Origin: Marsupella aquatica
Taxonomy: Eukaryota; Marchantiophyta
Length of the DNA: 64,000 nucleotides
Assembly: GCA_973895155.1 (NCBI GenBank)
Contig: OZ316895.1
Location: 2,294,001-2,358,000, forward strand
Reading direction: 5' to 3'
A model generated the notes under the pieces. That model saw nothing but the letters and a program-made list of their open reading frames with translations. It was not told the DNA's origin and did no database searches. The translations under genes and the position numbers were made by a program. Of this stretch, positions 10,668 to 22,000 are shown piece after piece. How positions within the stretch are numbered: the stretch's first letter is position 1; the number at the start of each line of letters is the position of its first letter.

Positions 10668-13600
10668 TCAGGAGCTATTCTCAGCAAGTTGTGATCTTCG
10701 CACACCCCAAAAAGCTTTAGGTTCCATGCCCTTTTTGACTGCAATAAAACGCCAACCCATATGGAGTTCACAATAACTGCAATGCGCGATTGTCCAAGCG
10801 TAGCTACAATCACAAACAATAAATATCAGCGCGAGCCGATTATAAGACCATTTTTCAAAGGTTGTGCAAGTTATTGCAAAGGGAGAGACAATACAGGTGT
10901 CTTGTATCTCTAGATTCACGCTGCTCTTACCTTTCCACCATCAAATGAATTGTCCACAAAATTAAAGCTGCTGATGGAAAAACAGGTGGCTGTCCACAGT
11001 TCTATATCTGGTCTTCATCCAAATAACGCATAATGAATGGAAGTCAACGTAGCAGCAATGACAATCTTGACCTTAACATTTATATTCTCGGAGAACCTCC
11101 TTTTGAGGACTGAAACTCAAAGTAGAACCGATGGAAACTTTTGCCCTTCAAATTTAGCAAATTCTTGGAGAACCTTTGGACAATAAAGCAAGCGCGCATA
11201 CCCTGGAAACCAACTGTTGGCGGTCTCTGCGTGACCTCTCAAGACCAGAGAAGCTCGGGAGAGTGTAAGCGTCTCATGCACATAGCCATGGGCATTTACA
11301 TAAGCACTGATAGGTCCATCTTCTGACATAACTAGCATGTTACTTCTCCTTGCAATAACTGCCTGCACAGTTCAAAGAAACAAAACTGGTATTAACGTGA
11401 ATGATTCAGTTTAACCAATATTCAGACCCATTGGTAAGCAACCACATCTTCTTTCTGGAGATTCCACTCACAAGCAAGCAACAGTTGGGCTGCAAATTCC
11501 TCTGAATACATGTATCCCGCTCATAGCAGGGTCCAGGACATCACTTCATGGAACTTTAAAGTACTATTCTTCTGACCAGGATCACAATTCAATACTCTTG
11601 CGACCAGTCCAACTTATCCCCTAAAGTGAAACTATCGCTGGGAATTCTCAAAATATTTTCAAGACACATCGCAATCTTCCGACAGTCCTAAATAACCACT
11701 TCGGCGATGCAACTGGAGACATTTCGGCCAAAGAACTTCTTCAGTCTGGCAACAATGTTGCAGTAAAATAGCTCGTCCACACAGTCCTGCCTACGCCAAG
11801 AACGATTGAAGAAGCTATGACTCTATTGCTCGAAAACAAATTCATTTTTCGGAATATGGAATAAGTATACAAGAGCTGGTACCTACTAAGAACGAGATTT
11901 TCAACAAAACTGAGTATAGTGAAAATACCCCACCGAGCAAGTTTTGCAGCGAAGTCGGTCCATTGACTCCAGTAACTGTATTTCTCTTCTGAGTCGATGC
12001 ACTACACCATCGATCTCGAGAAGCTCCTGCCTGGTGGAGTCTTGGAGGGGCATGTTACTTGCAATGTAGAATGAGAGTGCTGCTGGGCTGCGCACCATGT
12101 CCTCCATTCTTGGAAGTTCAGCCATCTGTCTTAACATGTCTGAGCAACCCAACAAACCCAATAGGTGAAGAGCACTCAAGAGAACCTGGCGTCAAATCTT
12201 GTGTACACTAGCAACAGAAGCGTTTGTAAACACTCTCCCAGGCTTAGAACAACTATCTGATGTTGTTGCAGAGATGTCTTCGACATTCCAAGATAAAGCA
12301 TCTTGAGGCAAATCCCCCCCAACATTACGAGCAAAAAAGAAAGTACATTTGCATGTTTGAGTACATCTTGACAATTACGTTCCGGCATGTTGTACATTTT
12401 AAACATGAAAGCCTCTTCGATAAACTTGACGAACCATGGTCCGGCTTTGTTAAAAAGTAGAACGATTCGTTGCTAATAAATCTTATCCTCGATAACTCTA
12501 CGTTGTTAGTAAGGCAGAACGGCGATTTCCTCTATCTGAGTGATGATAATTTAGCTGAAAATTCAACAACGCAAATTCTCACCTGCTGCCCTACGTGCCA
12601 GGTCGTATGCATCATACATTCTGTACACCCAATGAGGCCAAGTTGATAGTTGAGCCCTGTGCATCCACTTGCTTTCATCTGCAGCCCAGGCCTTGCATGC
12701 CCCACCCCATCCGCTATCAAGTCTGAGCCTTTTACTAGGTCTAGCCAACCCATTCCCTGTAGTTGAAGCATCCGCTTGATTTGTTACTTCTGCACTGCTC
12801 TCAGCCTCTGGCTCTGTTCTCTCCTCTTGCCTAGGCCTTGGGGCAGAATTTCTTCCATCACTCCTACGTAGGCGAAACCACCGTCGCCATCTCTCCTCTT
12901 CTTCGCTACTCTCCTCGTCTCCAGTCCCGAGCTCTTCTAATCTCAAAAGCTGTTCATTACCACTAAACAATTGACCAAATGTTCCAACCACTCGATCTTC
13001 TTGGGCAGAATCTGAATCTTCGTCATCGAAATAGTCGCCCTCACTGCTGACTTGCTGCAACGGTTCGTCCTCACTGGCATCCTGAGTATTTATAGAAGCC
13101 CGAGGTACTCTTCCACCTTGTAAATGAGGAACACATGCTAAGGTGCCAAAAGCACTTCTTGGTATGTGAAGCGGTGCATCTTCTTCAATTATTTGAACTT
13201 GTGCACAAGGCTGAAATCACCAGACAACCACCCAATAGTTTTCAACAGTCAGCCTGCAGCAAACACAAGCATTTGGCTCCAAAAACAGGCACCACTGCTT
13301 TATGACATTTTATCATAATATCAGGACGATGATGACAATTTTAGTTGCTCCGCCAGTTAAAACGTACAATAACATGATCGATTTGATCAGATACGAAAGC
13401 AGGCTTCTTCCCTCAGAAAAAGTTATAACTATCGCAACCTCACCAACAAGCACTAAGGAAGGTCACGATTCTTACGGCACCATCTGATTCAGTCCAAGCC
13501 TTTCGGATGCGAAAGCGCTGGCGCCCACGGGTTACCACATTCATTGATCCATCATTTAAGCGCCGCAATTGACGAATCTGCGAAGTCATCTCCTGTTATA

Positions 13601-16600
13601 ATTAGTACTCGCACCTGGACAAATGGTTATTTATGGTATGGACATTGGTGCCGTCAGCGTTTCATGGTGCCGATGCTGACTTCTAATTGGCACACATACA
13701 ATCTTACCCTACGAAAATCAGCTTAAAGAATCATATACACTAAATCCACAACCAAATAGTCTACAACCCAACCCTGGAATTGATGAACCTGATTTTCAAC
13801 TCATTAAATCGCATTATCTTTCTCACACGGAGAGGACAGAATTTTTCTGACCTCTGCTGTAGTCCCAACAGACGCCATATGCAAACCACTTCCTCGAAGT
13901 CTGGCGCGAACATGAATCTGTTCGAAAAATGCATTAGAATTATCAAACATCAAGTTGGCCACCAAAATCCAAGTTGAGAAGACTTTTTTTGGCATCCAAA
14001 AGGGACAACCTTGGGGTTGTATCTCGGTAGACTACGGGTCTTACTTATGTGTCTCCAACTGAAAAAGGACGCTGAAATATAATTAATCCACTTGGTGGGA
14101 ACCGTAGTTCCAGGAAGCTCAAACTATTTGAAGAGATGGAGCACCATCTAAAATCCAGGATGGCCAAATATTTTTATCACACGACAGAACATACACAAAA
14201 ATGACGACTCCTTTCAACAATCCAATAACATGGAAGGACACGAGTTGCAAAACCGAGAAGAAAACACAAAAACGATAAGATGCCTGATAGGAGGGTTAAA
14301 AACAGTACCACACCCAGAGTGCAAGGAGCTTCTGTTTGCCGCATTGCCCGATCCACAGCTGCCTTAAAGCGAGGCTGCAGGACCCTTAATGGCAGAGTGT
14401 CATCCGGAAACAAAACAATTCCTGTAAAATAGGATTGCGTGGAGTCAGATCAGCATCATGCACAACCTCTAAACTATGGCAACTACAGGTCAGGGCAGAT
14501 ACTTTCAGAGTTCCCTTATGAAAGTCGCTTATATCGGGCCAATCCGTACAATCATTCAAAGCGTAATTTAACCTGGAACAAAAATCCCACCTAACGCAAC
14601 AACATGTAAGACTGTTCGCTATACCGTGCGATGCCGTTGACTTCAATTCCTCAAAAATAACCCTGAGAATAGCAACCTAGTGGAAGTGCAAACTATATCG
14701 CGCAATGTGCTCTCCGCGCTTATCCCTATACGAAGAAAACTGAAAGAGTCTAGCTGGCTAAAGATGCAATTACACGTACATTCCTTTTCATAAGGAAATA
14801 ACCTGGAACCCATATTTTTCATTCCTGGACAACTATTACCTCAAAAGACTAAATCCTTTCATCCTATCCCCCATAGGATGCAACCACTGACGTATCTTCC
14901 ACTACTTAGCGTTTTCGCCAAGGATCTGAAGGAGAATGAGTGTCAGACTGGACATCGACAACAAACCTTCGAGATAGAACATAGGCATTGTCAGCAGAGC
15001 ACCACCATCGAGAAATGACCGAGAATTGGCAACGTCATCCACTTCTGCATCATGGAATATTCATCGTGTTAGACGCAGATGAAGACAGCTGCTTTCTGCA
15101 GGGATATTTGCAAAATGTTGTGGACGGAGGCCATGCCTTCCACATGCATGGATTCCACTAAGACCAAAAGTCAATCCGCCCCGACAAAGCGGGTCTTAGA
15201 GAGCAAAACAAGAACAACAGACACAAACAGCACAGGGAAATGATATTGGGTTGATACACTCCGTCATGGACGAGCATCAAAGATGTTGCAAACGATAAGA
15301 GGATCCATCCTAGCCAAAATTAGGACTTTGCGTGAAAATTGAAGCACTGATTGGACCTACCACCGAGATAAGTATGTAAGCTAGCGAGAGAAGTATCAAA
15401 CGTGAAGCCACCACGAGGCCCAGCTCCACCATCTCCACGTCCATCAAAACTGCCAAACTACCTTGAAACAGTCAGTGTGCTTCAACATGCTAATTAGAGA
15501 AACTTTTGTCAGGCCTCTTCAGCACTATCGGACTCTAGGAGAGTACTCAAAATGCTCATGTTGTAGGCAGGACCCCACACAGGGACGAGTGACCTGAAGT
15601 AAAGGACCTTTAGAACCTGATAACACCTGATGACATCACTGAACAAGGCATCCTACAATACGGCATCCGCCTACTAGTTAACGCGTTATCCTCCGAAAAT
15701 GTATTACTTCGTTGCATCAAATTAAATTTCCATTACTTGTTCCTGAGATCACACGTTAAGATCTGCTAGAGAAAAAATTTACGAGAATTCCTATGGGTTG
15801 AACACGGCAGCGCTATTGACTCGCTGATTCAAATGCACTCGTCAGGATATAAATTGTCATGCACTTTCCTTAACCTCGACATATTCATCCACCCGTCCTC
15901 TAGGAAAGTGTGACAACCTCGAGAGCAATGAGTCCTGACGGCACCAGCATTTTACACTAAGCCCTAAACGGAGGACAGTATTGTCCTTGTGAATGTATAC
16001 TCATCATCTCAAAATTGCCTCAGGCCCGCCCATAGACCTATCTGATGACCGGTTCAACAATTTTAGTAAGAAAATGTAAAAATCCGACGGCGTCATGCCG
16101 ATTGGTCAAATTGGTAACGGACGTCAGCGAGGGTTCGGACGAATTGCACCATTGGCGAAGAAGTGGAACTTAAATTCAACATGTTCTCTGCGGCTATGCC
16201 ATTTTTCGGGGTTAGCACTTAACCCTGAGAGGACATGTATTATCAGCAAGGATCCCATTTGGTACTTTTACCGAGGAATGATTAGATTCTTCCAAAAATC
16301 TAATCATTCCTCGGTGGAAAACGTAAGTGTACTCGGCCCTAGAGAGAAATTAAGAAGTAAACGGCGAGGCAAAGATAGAGGAGGGGAGCGAGGGAGAGAA
16401 ATTAGACGACCAGAACAATTCGAACCTGGAGTCATCGCTGTGAACGTCGTCTCCACCGTCAGAATCAACCTCTTCCACTTCCAGTTGTTCCAAGTCCAGC
16501 TCCCTGATCCTCTGCATTTGCAAGCGCTCGACTCCATCCGGTCTTCCCACGTCAAGGTCAGGTCCTGCCCCACCTGCTCCTGCTACGGCTCCCACAGTTG

Positions 16601-16871
16601 CTTCTTCTACTTCGCCCGTGGGTATCGATTGCTGTCCCTCCGCAGGAGCTTCCGCCACCCGCAGCGTCTCCTCCTCTCCGTTGTCTCCCGCTCCTCCTGC
16701 TCCCGCAACAATCCCGCCTCCAATAATCTCCTGCGCTGCAATAATGTCTCCTGCTGCGCTAATCTCTCCTTCTCCTCCTCCTCCTCCTCCTCCTTCTGTT
16801 CCTTCTGCTTCTTCTAATCTCACAACCACATCGGCAAGGTCGTCCACGGCTTCGTTGCTCGCCTCCTCCAT
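10668..16871 (-). CDS. CRBN: cereblon homologue (LON-N plus CULT domain; CRL4 substrate receptor)
   Basis: Ten exons: 16871-16426, 15449-15361, 15044-14967, 14421-14309, 13917-13852, 13577-13476, 13210-12583, 12139-11934, 11362-11202, 10803-10668. All junctions are GT-AG and keep phase, giving 674 aa. Residues 1-150 are an acidic, Gly/Ala-rich head. The LON-N domain starts near TSLASLHTYLG (about 170) and includes VLFPDDTLPLRVLQPRF and MNVVTRGRQRFRIR. A long acidic Ser/Glu insert (about 340-450) precedes WVYRMYDAYDLARRAA. The C-terminal CULT domain has four zinc cysteines (C572, C575, C638, C641) and the three tryptophans W627, W633 and W647. Cereblon recruits substrates to the DDB1-CUL4 ubiquitin ligase; in human cereblon the tri-Trp pocket binds thalidomide-type drugs and cyclic-imide degrons. 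Family identity is very secure. The first intron donor (GTTCGA) is the weakest junction. Confidence 0.93.
16270..16315. repeat. perfect 19-bp inverted repeat in cereblon intron 1
   Basis: Arms 16270-16288 and 16297-16315 are exact reverse complements (accgaggaatgattagatt and its partner) around an 8-nt loop. It lies about 110 bp inside intron 1 of the cereblon gene. Confidence 0.9.
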
Positions 16872-16964
16872 TGTCTTCTGCTTTCGCCTCTTCTTCTTTC
16901 ACGCTTCTTCTTCTAAATCTGCTGCGTACTCTGCTCGTCTATATCATGAAGCTTGTGTTCCCTG

Positions 16965-16967
<3 letters not shown>

Positions 16968-16997
<30 letters not shown>
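16968..16997. repeat. (CT)n microsatellite just upstream of the cereblon start
   Basis: About 15 CT units (GA on the cereblon sense strand), about 97 bp upstream of its ATG, so probably in the 5' leader or core promoter. GA-rich leaders are common in plant genes. Confidence 0.9.
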
Positions 16998-17001
<4 letters not shown>

Positions 17002-18365
17002 GCCTCTCGCCCCCAACCCCTCCCCTCCCGGGCATTCTGGGAGGGGGTGAAGACTAACAAACCTTTCCACTTGTTGTTTTTTAGTTTTCCCCTCCATTTA
17101 GTGGGCTCTGTGTATCTTGGTTTCGCACTTTTTGTTCCTTGGTAATCATACGTTACAGTAATAGCGTAACTTGTCAATGTATTATTGACTCGAGAAAACT
17201 CATTGAATTACAGCCCAAAAGTCAGCATACAACTAGAGCGGCCCACACAGGGGGTTGGCACCCTGGGGGAACCAAAGGTTGACATGCCTAACACCGGATT
17301 GTTGTCATGTATAATATAAGAAAATCCTAAAATAGTAGTAGGAAAGTATTTTCCTTTCCTCAGTGTAAGCCATCATGACAATACAGTGGGGTCTAGTTAC
17401 AACAAGTGTGCATTCCATCAGACAAAGTATTGCAAATATTGCAGACAAATACATACTGGGGTTTTTTTGGGGCCCCCATCACAACTACTTAACAAAGTTC
17501 AGGCAACAATCTACCCATGTCTAATAAATGCAGGCTCCTGAGCAAACCTTTCCACTTGGTTTTTCCGTTTTTCCCTCAATTTTTATTGTCTCTCTTGTGT
17601 ATCTTGGCTAGGCACTTTTTGTTCCTTGAGACGGTGATAATTATTTATACAATCTACCCATGTCTAATAAGTGCAGGCTCCCGAGCAAACCTTTCCACTT
17701 GTTTTTGTCCGTTTTTCCCTCTATAACAAATACAGTAGGGAGTTAAGGTCAATCAAATTGAGAGGCCATCTTTGAGACCCCCTATTGAGAAGTAACTGGA
17801 GACCTTAAACAAATACGTTTACCCAACACAATAACAAAGGAGGGAGCAGAATACGTTTAGCCAACACAAAGACGAAGGAGGAACAGAATGGAAAGATCGT
17901 GGAGAACGAGGGCGATCAATCTCCAGACGAATCTGGAATAGCTACTTCAGCTAGGCTCGGTCCAATTCAATCCCATATGACAGATCAAAGGATTATGCGA
18001 GCAAATTGGAGTGAGAGATCAGGGTTTAGCACTGCCGCCTTCGCCTTCTCAGAGCTCGTCCTCCTCGCCACCATAGCCACTGCAAACACATGGACACTGA
18101 ACATTTACGTGCAGCAGCAGCAGCAAGCGGCTGAGGGTTTAGCAGTATGACGGAAGGAAAGTTGCGCTGCTTAATCGTTAATGAGTGTCGACGAAGGCGA
18201 GCGGGAGATGGAGCTAGCCTCTGGGCCCCGAAATCGCATTGGATTGCATTACGTTAGAGTGAGTTGCATGATGGCGAATTTCAGTGTGAAAGGAGGAAGT
18301 GGGAGGCAGCATTGGTCTTGGAGCAGGGGCGTGCTGGACTAAGAAAAAAGGAGGCAGGGTTTCCT
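16998..18365. other. intergenic region between divergent cereblon and PPR genes
   Basis: It contains a small dispersed repeat family (see 17050-17726) and otherwise no convincing coding exon. Promoters of both genes should lie here. A plus-strand ORF near 17889-18150 has no recognisable family. Confidence 0.5.
17050..17726. repeat. three copies of a dispersed repeat
   Basis: The motif aacctttccacttg followed by tttttc-type pyrimidine sequence occurs at about 17057, 17538 and 17686. The last two copies share a longer block starting acaatctacccatgtctaat, repeated 142 bp apart. A related stretch (gcactttttgttc) also appears near 4925. No ORF is conserved; origin is unknown. Confidence 0.7.
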
Positions 18366-18463
18366 ATGAGTGAATTCATGAAAGGGGGCAGCCTAATCCT
18401 GTCGGGGTTGGGGACGCCGGTGCAGACTCTGCCACAGCAGCAGGCCCCGCACCTCTCCTCTGC

Positions 18464-18503
18464 CTCCACCTCTTGCTCCACCTCTTGCTCCACCTCTTGC
18501 TCC
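18464..18503. repeat. 12-bp minisatellite
   Basis: About 3.3 copies of ctccacctcttg. If the PPR transcript begins upstream of 18366, this lies in its leader or in an N-terminal extension rich in Ser/Thr/Cys. Confidence 0.8.
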
Positions 18504-19013
18504 GCCAGCCTCTCTTCCCACTTCCAGCCCTGTCGATGGCTTCGCTATCATACCTTGCATACCATCAGGTCGGTTCCAAGGACCCTTACCTACATTTAAT
18601 AGTGTCGGTTGTTGTTTACTTTCTGTCCTTCTTGACGTACACACACATTGCTTTCTGCTTGTTGTGATAGTCGTTTAGGTTTCATTTTTCATTCTTCTGT
18701 TGCTGTACTTGGAAAATGTTCGTCCAAATGGGCAATCTACAAATGAGCCTGTTTTAGTACTACGCTCTATGTTATTCATTGGGATATATTCTAAATCGAT
18801 TCGACATGGACTACTAGGAATAAATCTCTTAGGACTGTCGTTTAAATTCTAGGGAGGATTGTGTCCCTTCCCTTCCCTTTTCGAAAAATTGTATCCAATG
18901 TATAGTCCTTGGTCACGTCTTTGGATTGCAGAGCATTGCCCACCATTCCCCATCCACTTAAATTGCAAATTGTATTCTTTAACTTTTTCAGGCCTCTCAG
19001 GAGAGCACTTTGG

Positions 19014-22000
19014 ATGGATTGCCGGTCAATTCCAGCAGGGCTCAATTTGATTGCTCAAGGCAGATTGCAATCTCGTGCCAGCTATGGCAACAGAGATTGG
19101 TCTCGAGACACTGCACAAGGAAATGGCAGTACGCACATGCATAGCGCTGGTACCACGAGTCAAGCAATTGCTATTTTGAAGAATCGTCTACAACGAGGTA
19201 TTAATGTCGACTCGTACATGTATGTTGATATTCTGAGAAGGTGTGTGAAGCAGAAAGACATTTTAACGGCCAAGCAGGTTCATGACTGGATCATTCAGAC
19301 TGGAATGGAGAAGAATCCATCTCTAGCGAGGTGCCTCTTGAATGTGTACATCCAATGCGGGAAACTGTTGGATGCACGCAGAGTTTTTGATGAGCTTGAG
19401 AAGAAGACTATTGTTACATGGACCATGATGATTGCAGGATATGCAAAGTACGATAATGCTGAATCCGCATTTGAAATTTTCAATCAAATGCGCCAAGAAG
19501 GTTGTCGGCCTAATGAGGTCACTTATTTGAGCATCCTGAAGGCATGTGCCAGCCCATTCGCCCTAACATGGGGAAAAGAAGTTCATGTGTGCATTCGACA
19601 TGCCGGCTTTGAATCGGATGTTCGTGTAGGGACTGCCCTACTTAAGATGTATGCAAAGTGTGGGTGCATAACGGACGCAAGGCGACTTTTTGAAAATGTA
19701 CGCAATCGAGATGTCATCACATGGAATGTAATGATTGGTGGACTTGCACAACATGGATGTGGCCATGAAGCATATCGACTGTTTCTCCAAATGCGACGGG
19801 AAGGCTTCGAACCAAATGCAATTACTTATGTCAGCATCCTGAATGCATCTGCAAGCACAGGGGCTTTGGAGTGGGTGAAGGAGGTTCACGGCCATGCTAG
19901 CAGAGCAGGACTCGAGTCAAATTTGCGAGTTGGTATTGCACTGGTTCACATGTATGCAGAGTGTGGCAGTATGGATGACGCACGACGAGTTTTTGACAGA
20001 ATGGAGAAACGCGATGTGGTGACATGGAATGTAATGATCGGTGGACTTGCACACCATGGATGTGGGCATGAAGCGTATCGCCTGTTTCTCCAAATGCGAC
20101 AGGAAGGCTTCGAACCAGATGCTATCACTTATATGAGCATTCTAAATGCATCTGCAAGTCCGAGGGCGTTGAAGTGGGTGAAGGATATTCATGGCCATGC
20201 TATCAAAGCGGGACTGGAGTCAGATTTGCGTGTGGGCAATGCACTGGTTCACATGTATGCAGAGAGTGGCAGTATGGATGATGCCCGACAGGTTTTTGAC
20301 AGAATGGAGAAACGTGATGTACTCACATGGACTGCAATGATCGGTGGACTTGCACAACATGGATGTGGGCGTGAAGCATATCGAATGTTTCTCCAAATGC
20401 GACAGGAAGGCTTCGAACCAGATGCAATCACTTATATGAGCATCCTAAACGCATCTGCAAGTCCGGGGGCTTTGGAGTGGGTGAAAGAGGTTCATGGCCA
20501 AGCTAGCGAAGCGGGACTGGAGTCAGATTTGCGTGTGGGCAATGCACTGGTTCACATGTATGCAGAGATTGGGAGTATAGAAGATGCCCGACTGGCTTTT
20601 GACAGAATGGAGAAACGTGATGTAGTCACATGGACTGCAATGATCGGTGGACTTGCACAACATGGATGTGGGCATGAAGCATATCAACTGTTTCTACAAA
20701 TGCGACGGGAAGGGTTTGAACCAGATGCAATCACCTATGTGAGCATCCTACACGCATCTGCAAGTGCGGGGGCTTTGGAGTGGGTGAAGGAGGTTCATGG
20801 CCAAGCTAGCGAAGCGGGACTGGAGTCAGATTTGCGTGTGGGAAATGCACTGGTTCACATGTATGCAGAGAGTGGCAGTATAGATGAAGCCCGACGAGTT
20901 TTCGAGAGAATGGAGAAACGCGATGTAGTCACATGGAATGTGATGATCGGTGGACTTGTACAACATGGATGTGGGAATGAAGCATATCGACTGTTTCTCC
21001 AAATGAGAGAAGAAAGGTTCGAACCTAATGCAATCACTTATCTCAGCATTCTAAGTGCATCTGGAAGTGCCCGAGCTTTGGAGTGGGTAAGGGAGGTTCA
21101 TGGCCATGCTAGCAAAGTGGGACTGGAGTCAGATTTGCGTGTTAGCAATGCACTGGTTCACATGTATGCAGAGAGCGGCAGTATAGATGATGCCCGACTG
21201 GTTTTTGACAGAATGGAGAAACGCGATGTAGGTACATGGACTAGCATGATCGGTGGACTTGCACAACATGGATGTGGGCATGAAGCATATCGAATGTTTC
21301 TCCAAATGCGACAGGAAGGCTTCGAACCAGATGCAATCACTTATACGAGCATGCTCAATGCATCTGCAAGTGCAGGGGCTTTGGAGTGGGTCAAGGAGGT
21401 TCATGGCCAAGCTAGCGAAGCGGGACTGGAGTCAGATTTGCGTGTGGGCAATGCACTGGTTCACATGTATGCAAAGAGTGGCAGTATAGTTGATGCCCGA
21501 CTAGTTTTTGACAGAATGGAGCAACGTGATGTAGTCACATGGACTGGAATGATCGGTGGACTTGCACAACATGGATGTGGACATGAAGCATATCAACTGT
21601 TTCTCCAAATGCGACGGGAAGGCTTCGAGCCAGATGCAATCACTTATCTCAGCATCCTGAAGGCAACTGCAAGTGCGGGGGATTTGAAGTGCGGGAAGGA
21701 GGTGCATGACCATGCTATCAAAGCGGGACTGGAGTCAGATTTGCGTGTGGGCAATGCACTGGTTCACATGTATGCAGAGAGCGGCAGTATAGATGACGCA
21801 CGACGGGTTTTTGACAGAATGGAGAAACGCGATGTAGTCACATGGAATGTAATGATAGGTGGACTTGTACACCATGGATGTGGGCGTGAAGCATATGGAC
21901 TGTTTTTCCAAATGCGCGAGGACGGCTTGGAACCGAGTGGAATCACTTATACGAGCATCCTGAATGCAGCTGCAAGTGCCGGGACTTTGGAGTGGGTGAA

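Noticed and set aside
17889-18150. Plus-strand ORF with a Gln tract
   Set aside because: No recognisable family; probably leader or promoter of the PPR gene.
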